NCBI RefSeq assembly: GCF_036850765.1
Contig: NC_089493.1
Coordinates: forward strand, 128,532,239-128,596,238
Reading direction: 5' to 3'
DNA from: Saccopteryx bilineata
Taxonomy: Eukaryota; Chordata; Mammalia; Chiroptera; Emballonuridae
Length of the DNA: 64,000 nt
The notes beneath the pieces are model-generated. The model was not told where the DNA came from. It saw only the letters and a program-made list of their open reading frames with translations, and ran no database searches. The translations under genes and the position numbers were made by a program. Below, one piece after another: positions 11,037 through 20,440 of this stretch; position 1 is the stretch's first letter, and each line of letters opens with the position of its first letter.

Positions 11037-11369
11037 CCTGACAGGTGGTGACACAGTGGATAGAACATCAGCCTGGGATGCTGAGGACCCAGGGTCAAAA
11101 CCCCACAGTCTCAAGCTTGAACCTGAAGGTTGCTGGCTTGAAGCCCAAGGTCACTAGCTTGAGCACAAAGTCGCTGGCTTGAGCAAGGGGTCACTGGCTC
11201 AGTTGGAGCCCCCCCTCTCCTATCAAAGCACATATGAGAAGCAATCAATGAACAACTAAGGTGCTGCAACTACAAGGTGATGCTTCTCATTGCTCTCCCT
11301 TCCTGTCTGCCTGTCCCTCTACTCTCATTAAAAACAAACAAACAAACAAACAAACAAAAACCAGACTTA
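11037..11369 (+). mobile_element. tRNA-derived SINE, family B
   Basis: CCTGACAGGTGGTGACACAG head, repeated 'GGCTTGAGC' phrases, GAAGCAATCAATGAACAACT, and a (CAAA)n tail. TGACACTG lies on both sides (11029-11036 and 11370-11377). Confidence 0.92.
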
Positions 11370-11604
11370 TGACACTGACTACATGTGAAACCTGCCAGGG
11401 CAGACAGATTTCAAGGACTAGCAGCAAAAATGAAGAAGGTATGAACCAGGCACTCTAATCAAAGGGCAGGTCTTGGAAGACCTGGCACTTCTATTGGTGG
11501 AAGCTGGGGCTTGGGACACCAGGAGAAACAAGGGCTATTTGGGAAAAGGTAATAATGTCCAGAAGAGACTGTTGCTAAATAGGAACTTGGAAGTCACAAT
11601 ACAA

Positions 11605-11770
11605 AAAGCATGGGCTGTGGCATCAGAGAAATATGACTTCATAGCTTATAACCTTCCTGAACTTGGCTAAGTTAGACCACCTGAGCCTTATCTTTAAAAT
11701 GTATACAATAAAGCCCACCTCAAGGGCTGGGAGAATGTAATAAAATAATGAGACAGAGTGAGCACTCAAA
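11605..11770 (+). repeat. MIR-like ancient SINE remnant
   Basis: Phrases such as GGGCTGTGGCATCAGA, CTTCCTGAACTTGGC and TTTAAAATGTATACAATAA follow the order of the MIR core (tRNA-like part, central core, AAATG segment). It is strongly diverged. Confidence 0.55.
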
Positions 11771-11786
11771 AAAAAATTAGTTTCTT

Positions 11787-11970
11787 GCCCTGGCTCAGTG
11801 GTTCAGTGGTCCTGGTGTGCCGAGGTCAAGGGCTCAATTCCCAGTCAGGGCACATTTGAGAAGCAATGAGTGCACAACTAAATAGAGCAACTAAGTGGAG
11901 TAATGAGTTGATGCTTCTCTCTCTCTCTCTTTCTCTCAAATCAAGGGAAAAATTAAATATATATATATAT
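11787..11970 (+). mobile_element. Short tRNA-derived SINE with CT-rich tail
   Basis: The head GCCCTGGCTCAGTGGTTCAG and GTCAGGGCACATTTGAGAAG link it to the other SINEs in the window; GAGTTGATGCTTCTCTCTCT ends the body, followed by an A-rich then (AT)n tail. Flanking duplication ATTAGTTTCTT (11776-11786) versus ATTAGTTTCCT (11971-11981). Confidence 0.88.
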
Positions 11971-11981
11971 ATTAGTTTCCT

Positions 11982-12559
11982 TCTCTTTCCTTCTCTCTCC
12001 ATTTAACCTTCTTGATTCCAGTCATTTCCTCTTTTCAATCAATTATGCCTTTCCTCAATTTCAGTTCCCTCTATTGTCTTTCCAAGAATAATGGCGGCTG
12101 TAGGGGTGCATCAACATGCCTCTCTTTCTGAGACTCACTTCCCCCTTGTTGTCAGATGGGTTGGACATGCCAATGGCTCCTGAATACCACACAATAGACA
12201 GGAGGGCCCCATGCTGACTTTGACCTGCATCTGGATTCTAGAATAGTCTCAAGATCTGCATTTCTTTTGGAGGAAGACCCTATGACTTTAAATTGGAGTG
12301 CTGTCATTCTTTGGCCTAATAATACTCAACTATAAAATCTTGAAGGAACTGTCCTGCTCAGCTTCCAATGCATGCACTCTTGGACCAAATATAACTGATC
12401 TTGTTCTAATTTTCACGGCCGATAACTTGAGGATCAGATCACTGTTCGGAAGACAGACCAAAACAAGGTCAGCCGCTGTTATTCAAGGCTAACATAAGCA
12501 CACAGTGTTGAGGAAAGCAGCTGACAAACAAACATATAGAGAATGAAGTTTTTTTAATT
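11982..12559. other. No recognisable gene
   Basis: Unassigned sequence, nothing supported. Confidence 0.5.
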
Positions 12560-14150
12560 TGTATTGGATAATATATTCTCATGATTAATAGTTAAAACAG
12601 TATAAAAAGTTACAAAGTGAAAAGTTTTCTCCCATCTCCCACTCACTTCATTCTCCACTCCTCTCTCCCAGGAATCAATCACTACCACTATTATACATTT
12701 CCCGCCAGTTTTACATATGCCAATGCAAAGGTATTTTTCTATTTTCTTCCTTTTTTACGCAAGAGGTGACAAACCATAGACCTTCTCCTGTGCCTTGCTT
12801 TTTTTCATTGATTAAAGATATGCCCTGTATATCTTAACAAATCAATGAATAGACAGAACCCTATTTTTCCTCTTATTTTTTACAAAGGCACAATGTTCTG
12901 TTGCATGTGTTTAACTTCATATAATCAGATCCCAAATAATGGATGCTTGAGGTATTTCCAATCTGCCAAGACAAGTGACATTCAGTGGCGTAATGTAGGT
13001 ATATCTGTCATTTTGTACATGTGTAGGTGGCTCTGTAGGGTGAAGTCCCAGAAGTGGACACGTTGAGTTAGAAACTCAGTGCATTTATACTTTAAGAAAT
13101 ATTATCAAATTGGCCCTGGCCAGTTGGCTCAGCAGTAGAGCGTCGGCCTGGTGTGCGGGGGACCCAGATTCAATTCCCAGCCAGGGCACATAGGAGAAGC
13201 GCCCATTTGCTTCTCCACCCCTCCCCCTCCTTCCTCTCTGTCTTTCTCTTCCCCTCCCGCAGCCAAGGCTCCATTGGAGCAAAGATGGCCCGGGCACTGG
13301 GGATGGCTCCTTGGCCTCTGCCCCAGGCGCTAGAGTGGCTCTGGTCATGGCAGAGAGATGCCCCGGAGGGGCAGAGCATCACCCCCTGGTGGGCAGAGCG
13401 TTGCCCCTGGTGGGCAGAGCGTTGCCCCTGGTGGACGTGCCGGGTGGATCCCAGTCGGGTGCATGCGGGAGTCTGTCTGACTGTCTCTCCCCGTTTCCAG
13501 CTTCAGAAAAATACAAAAAAAAAAAAAAAAGAAATATTATCAAATTGTTTCCAGTGGGTTGTAGTATTATCAACTCCTCACCAACAGCTGGGGGTAGGTT
13601 TGGAGGGGGAAGTAGCCTTCTGTCCTATTGCCTCACCAACAGAGTGCTATGTTGTCAAATGTTTGGATTTTTGCCAATCAGATATGTGAAAAATGTATCT
13701 CAAGATCATTTCAAGTGGCATCTCAATGCATTTCCTTTATTACGAGTTAGGTTGAGAATCTATTTATGTGTTTAACATAACATTTTTTTTGGTTAAAATT
13801 TTTGCATTTTTTTCTTCTGTCAACAGCACATGCCCTTTTTGTAATGGTCTATAGAGTATTGGTCTTTGTCTTATCAATTTTTAGGAATCTTGACGTAATT
13901 GGAGATTAGTCCTTTTTCTGATGTGTTATAAAAAATTTGTCCACGTTTTCATCTGGTATATGTATGGATTTATGTGTATATTGAAACATATATGTGATCT
14001 ATATGAAGTTCCCTGTCCTAGTGTACAACATGAGGTAGGGATCCAACTTTCTCTAGATGGCTACACATTTGTCCCAATATTGTTTATTTAGAAATCTATT
14101 TTTAGCTAGTTTCTAAAGCTATATTCTTTATCATATATCAAATACTCACA
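12560..14150 (-). mobile_element. Old L1 fragment (3' UTR and ORF2 3' end), reverse strand
   Basis: The + strand shows the typical antisense of an old mammalian L1: TAGGTATATCTGTC, CCCAGAAGTGGACAC, GAAATATTATCAAATTG, TTTTTGCCAATCAGATATG, and GGGATCCAACTTTCTCTAGATGGC-like text near 14040. It is interrupted by a young SINE at 13113-13530 with a perfect 17-bp duplication. Confidence 0.8.
13113..13530 (+). mobile_element. Young tRNA-derived SINE (family A) in old L1
   Basis: A near-consensus copy with head GCCCTGGCCAGTTGGCTCAG, B-box-like GATTCAATTCC, AGGAGAAGCGCCCAT, CT-rich block, AAGATGGCCCGG and poly(A). It holds three tandem CCCTGGTGGGCAGAGCGT-like units near 13381-13440. Perfect target-site duplication GAAATATTATCAAATTG at 13096-13112 and 13531-13547. 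Open frames of up to 178 codons across it are SINE sequence. Confidence 0.96.
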
Positions 14151-14345
14151 TTTATTGGGTGTATACCTGGATGTTTTATGCTGTTTCACACAACCCAAAA
14201 GATGTATTTAAGGGGTAATTAAGAGGAAGAGGTTTGAAGTCGAACTGCCTAGATTAAAATTCAATACATCACCTGCTGTGTGTGACTGGGGACAGTTTAC
14301 TCTCTCATTCTGCAGAATGGGATTGGTGGTATTTCACACTGTACT
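14151..14345 (+). repeat. MIR-like ancient SINE remnant
   Basis: GAAGTCGAACTGCCTAG, CCTGCTGTGTGTGACTGGGG and CTCTCTCATTCTGCAGAATG follow the MIR consensus order ('...GACTGCCT...CTGTGTGACCTTGG...TCCTCATCTG'). Diverged. Confidence 0.65.
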
Positions 14346-15355
14346 TGGCATGTGGGCATGCTCAATGTCAACAAAGAGGATAGTGATGTTGGTGTGTTCC
14401 CACCCATTCTAGTGGGTGATTATATTATCAAAGAAGCTGCAGGAACGGGTGCCTTATTCTTTCCCCCTTTGCTGGTCCTCTATGACAACGCTGCTGTCAG
14501 CATCCTTAGTTTTTTCTCCTGAAATCGGCAAAGTAGGCCCATCCCAGCAGAGTTGCTGACTGTGTCCGAGCTACCCCATGATCTTGGGTAGTATTCCAAG
14601 GCCTTGTGGACATGATGCCCTCTTTCAGTCCCTCTCTCCACAGCCATCAGACCTGTCCTTGGGAGAGAAGCTGTGGAACAAGTTTCCAGGCTGACACCAA
14701 CTCCCCCTTCCTAAGCTTTTACGAATGCCTGGTCTTCCATACTAAACCTTCCTGCAAACCAACTGCTCCTTGTGGCTCTGTCCTTGGTCATCAGACCTCC
14801 CCAGGCACGTGTGACTCCCATCTCGGACCCAGACCACATCTCTCTTTCTCTAATGCACACATCACAGCACACACATGCACACTCACTCACATACACATGT
14901 ACACACACACACACACATGCACACAAGCATATGAACCAGAGACCTATGGATCTAAGAACATGTAGGAATGAGTCCTTAGGGGTTCAAGGGAGAGACCATT
15001 TATGATTCCAGAAAGCACTGAGATAAAAAAATGTGTGTGTGGGTAAGGAACCCACTCTCCAGGCATTCAACCATCTGCCCCTGCGCCAAAGCCCCTGCAT
15101 AGACCACAGCCAGACTTGGTGAAAGAGAGGGGAAGAGAGTGAAACCGCAGTTGTCTTGATCTCAGCGGGTTTCCAGTGGAGCATGTGTATAAACACTACA
15201 GAGACATGCATCAAGCCAAAGAGAAGGAAGTGTTTTATAGCAGCCCGCCCGTGGTCTACACAAACACAGGTCTGGCCACATCTCCTTCATTAGTGGCCAC
15301 GTGACTAGAAGTCCACATGTGAGCAGGGCACATTACTGCCCAGTTGATAACAATG
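14346..15355. other. Unassigned sequence with a (CA)n tract
   Basis: A CA-rich microsatellite lies at about 14860-14925. No gene or young repeat is recognised in the remainder. Confidence 0.5.
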
Positions 15356-15360
15356 GTAGT

Positions 15361-15705
15361 TGTAATGCTGGTGGTCAAGGCCAGGCAGGTTCACATTGGA
15401 TTTGGACGGACAGTAGGAAAATTGTGGAGCCAGAAAGGGTTGGGCCATTCCATTTAATAACAACGGTGGACAAACACACAGTCAGGGGAATCTGCCTCTC
15501 ACACACACAAAAAAACAGCAGAATGGCCCCTCACAGTGGTGGGCAGGCAATCCACGCATCCACAATACCCATCTCTCATCTCTCTTGAGCACCCATAGCC
15601 TTATATAGGACACACACACATGCCTTTGCCACATGCTCATGCACTAACAAGCAAAGTGCTTGCCGCTGGTAACCCCATGAGCAAGCCTAACACAGCTGCC
15701 CCACA
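15361..15705 (-). mobile_element. Solo LTR of the ERV-L-like family with 5-bp duplication
   Basis: Reverse-oriented LTR from TGTAATGCTGGTGG to CACAGCTGCCCCACA. The same five bases, GTAGT, precede (15356-15360) and follow (15706-15710) it, which fixes both ends and the 5-bp target-site duplication. No internal sequence is present, so it is a solo LTR left by LTR-LTR recombination. Confidence 0.93.
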
Positions 15706-15710
15706 GTAGT

Positions 15711-16049
15711 AAAGTATACTCACAGTCCCAAACTACCAAACAAGTTTAAAAAACAATGAAATCAACTTTATATATACAAGAGCATAATTAAGGTCTTTCT
15801 GTGAATCACTTACCCATTTGGGGCAAGTCAGTGAAAATAGAGCTATTCAACAAACCAAGCACATAAAATGCAGGTAAACATGTATGTTGTTTCTTAATCC
15901 CTTCAGCTCCATCTCACCCACTCTCCCCAGCTCTAGCAACTTGGCAACTTCAAGAATGCAACACAGTCACCAAAAATTAAGAGGTCAAGTGATCAATCTG
16001 AAGTGTTTTGGGGGAGGATGAGTTTAGTGATTTTCCTCTTGTCAGGACT
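15711..16049. other. No recognisable gene
   Basis: Unassigned AT-rich sequence. Confidence 0.5.
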
Positions 16050-16141
16050 TTCTCGTGGTAAATAGCAGCCATTGCAATGACAGCGTCAGCACTAGTGGAG
16101 TCCTTGCTGTGGGCCCAGCACTGTGCTAATGAGCTAAATGT

Positions 16142-16233
16142 TATACACACACACACATGGCTCTGCCATGTGCTCATGCACTAATCATGCATAGTACAAG
16201 TGAGCAAGCTTAACACAGCTGTTTTTCCTTCAT
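16142..16233 (-). mobile_element. ERV-L-like LTR fragment
   Basis: ACACACACATGGCTCTGCC, TGCTCATGCACTAATCATGC and CAAGCTTAACACAGCTG match the U3 end of the reverse LTR family. The rest of the LTR is missing on its left. Confidence 0.8.
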
Positions 16234-16330
16234 GTGCCTTGACTGGGGGGGCTCAAGTCAAGCCAGTGACCTCTTGCTCAAGACAGCGACCCTGGGTTCA
16301 AGCCAGTGACCTTAGGCTCAAGCCACCCTA
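16234..16330 (-). mobile_element. Family B SINE fragment, reverse
   Basis: TGTGCCTTGACTGGGG and repeats of CAAGCCAGTGACCT are the reverse of the SINE middle. It joins the LTR at the same SINE base as the composite at 20331/20332. Confidence 0.8.
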
Positions 16331-16500
16331 CCAGCAGTTCTCTGAAGTAAGTGATAGTATTGTGCTCATTTCATGAGTGAGGAAACAGAGGACAAGAGGG
16401 TTTAGGTGACATTCCCAAGGTCTCAGAGCTACTCAGTGGCAGATCTCAAATTCAGTTTTGTCCAAGTCCATGCTGTTAGCTTCTGTGTTAACTGATGAGT

Positions 16501-16971
16501 GACATGTGGCCCTTAGGTTACAGGGACTAACTGAACCCAGCCTGTTACCAGCACCTGGAGGCATCAATTACACAACACTAGCAGGGGCAGGTGGTTCAGT
16601 CCTGCTCCCTTCCAGAGGGTGGGGGTGAGCTCATTGCTCAACACTCTTTGCCTAAAAATATCAGGCAGTACATGCCTGGGATGGGATCCCCACAGCTGCT
16701 CACGGCAGATGTCCTGGAAGTGGCAAGTGCTTCAGAGAGCCTTCAAAAGGGCTTTTGGATGGTGGTGGTGGTGGTGATGGTGATTGTAGTGAGAGGAAAG
16801 GGAAAAAAGTAAAGGCAAGAAAGGATAAGAGAAACTCAATAGAGTCAACAGGCCCAGACCCACAAGGTCTGCTCCTCTGACTGAGGAGGGCTGAGCTCTC
16901 TTTTCCTGGAGGGGTCATTCTAGGCCAGCTCAGCCAACCACCCCGGGCCTACCTCTCCAAGGCCTACCTGC
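16501..16971. other. No recognisable gene
   Basis: Unassigned; a GGT/GAT-rich tract at about 16758-16790. Confidence 0.5.
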
Positions 16972-17312
16972 CAGTGCTGGGATTCAGCCAGTTTGCACTG
17001 GTTCGGCACAACCAATACCTAATTTTTTGTTGATTTCGGTGAACCAGTTGTTAAAAGGGAACTTGTAATCAGGGTTCTCTCTAAGGTGGGTGCCTGGGCA
17101 GCCACCCAATGTAGAAATCACAAATTTACATCCCTTACTCTTTTTTAACGTTCATCTGCACAATAGCATGTTCTAAGCACCTGTAGTAATAATGTTCATT
17201 CTCTCCAGAGGTGAAAAAAATTGCAAGTCAGGATGCCAATCAAGAAGCAATATGGAAATATCTTAAATAACAGTTTTATTGTTTTTTGTCAGGTATTATT
17301 TAATACTTCTTC

Positions 17313-17657
17313 TGTAGGGCAGCTGTGTTAGGCTTGTTCGCTGGTGTACCAGCTGCAAGCACTTTTCTTGATTAGTGTGTGAGCACGTGGCAGAGGCACA
17401 AATAGACTATGTAAGGCTATGGGCACTTGTGCTTGAGAAAGATAAGGAACTATGGATGGCAGATTGCCTGCCCACCACCATGAGGGACCATTTTTCTGTT
17501 TGTTTTCCTGAGAGGCAGCTTCCCCTGACTGTGTGCTTGCCCCCCATTGTGAAACTTTATTAAACAGAATGGCTCGATGCTTTTCTGGCTCCGCAGTTTT
17601 TCTACCGTCTGCCCAAATCCAGTGTGGACCTGCCTGGCCTTGGCCACCAGCATTACA
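17313..17657 (+). mobile_element. Solo ERV-L-like LTR inside the hAT element
   Basis: TGTAGGGCAGCTGTG to CACCAGCATTACA, the same family as 1638-2005 and in the same orientation. Flanks TCTTC and TTTTC match at four of five bases, fitting a 5-bp duplication. It interrupts hAT sequence that is continuous in the other hAT copy. Confidence 0.9.
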
Positions 17658-17685
17658 TTTTCGTTAATATTTAAAAACTCTTTCT

Positions 17686-17792
17686 GTGCTCGCTTCGGCA
17701 GCACATATACTAAAATTGGAATGATACAGAGAAGATTAGCATGGCCCCTGCGCAAGGATGACACGCAAATTCGTGAAGCGTTTCGTATTTTT
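17686..17792 (+). ncRNA. RNU6: U6 snRNA copy, probably a retropseudogene
   Basis: A full-length 107-base U6 sequence starts GTGCTCGCTTCGGCAGCACA and runs to the terminal T run. By eye it differs from mammalian U6 at three positions (C to T near base 37, and two changes just before the final Ts). The ACAGAGA box and AGC triad are intact. It begins exactly after AACTCTTTCT, a duplication repeated at 17871-17880, and is fused at its 3' end to an L1 tail, so it is an L1-made retrocopy. Upstream is LTR and hAT sequence with no recognisable PSE or TATA element at the usual places, so U6 transcription is unlikely. Confidence 0.93.
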
Positions 17793-17870
17793 TTCTTTGA
17801 ATATATGTACCCTGATTTATTAATGTCATCCCATTAACATTAATAAAAATTTATTTTAAAAAAAACAAAC
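17793..17870 (+). mobile_element. L1 3' end fused to U6
   Basis: After the U6 T run comes GAATATATGTACCCTGATTT and CATTAATAAAAATTTATTTT with an A-rich tail, which looks like the 3' terminus of a bat L1. U6 and this piece share one pair of 10-bp duplications (17676-17685 and 17871-17880), so they integrated as one molecule made by template switching. Confidence 0.85.
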
Positions 17871-18196
17871 AACTCTTTCTTATAACATAGTCTAGTTTTG
17901 TGTACCTCTTTTATTGTTCTCATTTAAGTATTAAATACATGAAATAATAAACTACCTTTCAGTATATCATTTTTTATACTTAAAATGGTCATTAGGGCAG
18001 AGAAGCAGTTGTTAAATTATTTGAATCCCACCACTGCTTCCTGTGTTCCAAGTGGTATCTAGGGGTAGTTGTGTAAGTGGCACAACCATTCAACCTATTT
18101 CACGGAGACATATTAAACTTCTACCCTAGGCCAGGTGTTGTTATAGAGTCTGGGGTTACAGCAACAAACACCCCCCCCTCACATAAACATCCCCCC

Positions 18197-18953
18197 TGTT
18201 GGGCAGAAAAAATATATTATGCTCACTTTGTTAAAGATGGCACTGCCCACATGGAAGCCCGTCACTCAGGTGATGGTATTGGTTGCCCTTCTTGCTTTAG
18301 ATGGGCGTGATTATATTAATGTGTGTTGGGGGGTGGGCTGTGGGCAGGCAGGATCCTTGTAGCCTGGGACTTGGTTTTGGGACTAAGCCTTTCCCACCCT
18401 TTTTGATGTGGAGTGGTGCACTCTCATGAGGAATCCCATTATGCCTTAGATAAGTGACTTTATATCAGACTTCCTTGTTTGTATATTGGATTAAAGGTTT
18501 TGGCTTCTACACTATAAAGTGGGGCAGACTGGGAGCTTGCTCTCTTTGGGTTCCTGAGATTATCATTAGAGGAGAGAGCAGAGAGGAGAGCAGAGAAAGG
18601 CCATGTGGAGGAGGCCAGGAGAAGCAGCCAAGATGGCGGAGTGTTGAGTGAGAAGCCAGTTTGTGCAGAGTTTGTGCAGGGAGAAGGAGATGAGGAACAG
18701 AGGTGAATAAGGCTAGTGAGCTAGAAACCTTTGATTCTAGGAAACTCGAATAAGTCAGTAGCTTTGTGAGCACTGAATGAGTGGGTTTTGGAGCCCAGTG
18801 TGTGTTTTTACTTGCCCACCGGGTGCAAACTAGGATTAAAGGTAATGGCTCACCAGTTCTTGGCTTCGTTGTTTCATTACCATCTGTCTGAATCTAATGA
18901 GAACCTGCATGGGGCACGCGGTTGTGATAGTGGTCGTGGCTACTGGCTTTACA
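18197..18953 (+). mobile_element. Solo LTR of a second ERV family (about 757 bp)
   Basis: Begins TGTTGGGCAGAAAAAATATA and ends CTACTGGCTTTACA, giving TG...CA ends, and sits in a C-rich target with runs of C on both sides, so the duplication length cannot be fixed. It contains an AGATTATCATTAGAGGAGAG segment and a consensus YY1-type site CCAAGATGGCGG at 18628-18639. A late GATTAAA may be the poly(A) signal (18834-18840). It is unrelated to the ERV-L-like LTRs. No internal sequence flanks it. Confidence 0.8.
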
Positions 18954-19623
18954 CCCCCCCCCCAAAAAAAAAACCCTGCATGAGCCACATGGAAATCACA
19001 CTCTAGAAGGGAAGCAGGAGCTGCAGAGGTCAAACAATAATAATAAAAAGTACATGCCATAATTCAGATGTTGACAAGGACTGCACAGAAGAATAGAGCA
19101 GGTAAGGAGATGGGAAGAGAGTGGCAAAGATGGAGAATGAGGGAATTGCTATTTCAATGAGTGCGATCAGGGAACCTCCTTGGATAGGTCATTCCTACGC
19201 AGAAACCCCCCCAGAGGAAATGAAGAAGTGAATCACACTGCTCTCTGGGCAGGAGTGTTCTAGTCAGAGGGAACAGCCCGGGCAGAGGCCCAAGGACAGG
19301 GACACACCTAGCTCAGTTTATGAGCAGCACAGAGGCCAGTATGTCTGGAACAAACACTGGGAAGGGTGGGCTGGTGGCAGAAGGGAGGAATGAAAGGAAA
19401 TAAAGTGAAGTAGGTGAGGGCCAGATTATATAGGGCATCTGCAGACCACAGGAAGAACTTGGGCTTTTGTCCTGAGTGTATAGAGAGCAACTGAAGGACT
19501 TTGAGCAGAGGGACATAATCTTGGGATTTAAATACATCACTCTGGCTGTCCTAGTGAGAGCAAAAGAGACCAGCTATAAAGGTATTCCAATAATTTAAAA
19601 CACTTTTTAAAATTGATTTTGAG

Positions 19624-19940
19624 CCTGAGCAGGTAGTGGCTCAGTGGATAGAGTGTTGGACTGGGATGTGGAGGACCCAGGTTTGAAACCCCAAGGTCAC
19701 CAACTTGAGCAAGGGCTCATCTGGTTTCAGCAAGGCTCACCAGCTTGAACCCAAGGTTGCTGGCTTGAGCAAGGGGTCACTCAGTCTTCTGTAGTGCCCC
19801 GGTCAAGGCACATATGAGAAGCAATCAATGAACAACTAAGGTGCCGCAACAAAGAATCTCATCTCTCTCCATTCCTGTCTGTCTGTCCCTATCTTTCTCT
19901 CTCTCTGTCTCTCTCTGTCTCTGTCACAAGAAAAACAAAA
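19624..19940 (+). mobile_element. tRNA-derived SINE, family B
   Basis: CCTGAGCAGGTAGTGGCTCA head, GAAGCAATCAATGAACAACT, CTGTCTGTCCCTATC, A-rich tail; duplication TGATTTTGAG at 19614-19623 and 19941-19950. Confidence 0.92.
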
Positions 19941-20034
19941 TGATTTTGAGAGTAAAGAGAGAGGAGAGAAAGTGAGAAGCATCAACTTGTAGTTGCTTCA
20001 CTTTAGTTGTTCATTGATTGTTTCCCATACATGC

Positions 20035-20218
20035 TGTAATGCTGCTGGCCAAGGCCACACAGGTCCACATGGGATTCAGGCAAATGGTAGAACTATAGAG
20101 CTAGAAAGCTTTGGGTGATTCCCATTTATGAGATTCTTGCAATGGCCAATGAGCAAACAGGCAGGGGCAGCGGGTGAGCAGTCCACACCAACGCAAAGCA
20201 CCTGTAGCCTTATATAGG

Positions 20219-20259
<41 letters not shown>

Positions 20260-20331
20260 ACTTTACCATGTGCTCAGGCACTAATTATGCAAAGTGCAAA
20301 CAAGCAAGCCTAACACAGCTGTCTTCCCACA
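20035..20331 (-). mobile_element. ERV-L-like solo LTR inside a SINE
   Basis: TGTAATGCTGCTGGCC to GCTGTCTTCCCACA, reverse orientation. It includes an expanded (AC)n run at about 20220-20256 at the position where other copies carry a short CACACAC. Flanks CATGC and TGTGC fit a decayed 5-bp duplication, since TGTGC is the normal SINE sequence there. Confidence 0.88.
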
Positions 20332-20440
20332 TGTGCCTTGACTGGGGGTCTCAGGTCAAGCCAGTGACCCCTTGCTCAAACCAGTAACCTTGGGCTCAAG
20401 CCAGGAACCTTTGGGCTCAAGTTGGCGACCTTCAGGTTTT

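Larger units (their letters stand above)
16050..16500 (-). repeat. MIR remnant split by an LTR/SINE composite
   Basis: On the + strand, GGGCCCAGCACTGTGCTAA (before 16142) and GAGGAAACAGAGGACAAGAG then CAAGGTCTCAGAGCTACTCA (after 16335) are the two halves of one reverse MIR. The 190 bp between them is an LTR piece joined to a SINE piece. Confidence 0.7.
16972..18036 (+). mobile_element. Non-autonomous hAT transposon, copy 1 (split by LTR and U6/L1)
   Basis: The left end CAGTGCTGGGATTCA and the right end GAATCCCACCACTG form terminal inverted repeats. The flanking 8 bp, CTACCTGC and CTTCCTGT, match at 6 of 8. A second copy at 28438-38077 aligns along its whole length once nested insertions are removed (about 525 bp in both). 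Terminal CAGTG and an 8-bp duplication are hAT hallmarks. No transposase frame is present, so it moved in trans. It was later hit by a solo LTR (17313-17657) and a U6/L1 chimera (17686-17870). Confidence 0.88.

Noticed and set aside
13153..13689. 178-codon open frame and many similar frames (20448-20972, 22737-23216, 27423-27905, 35260-35709, 43677-44060, 59232-59588)
   Set aside because: All are translations of the GC-rich family A SINE in one frame or another. The same peptide phrases recur at every copy, which shows they come from the repeat.
17686..17792. Functional U6 gene
   Set aside because: It is fused to an L1 tail, flanked by duplications and has no PSE or TATA arrangement upstream.
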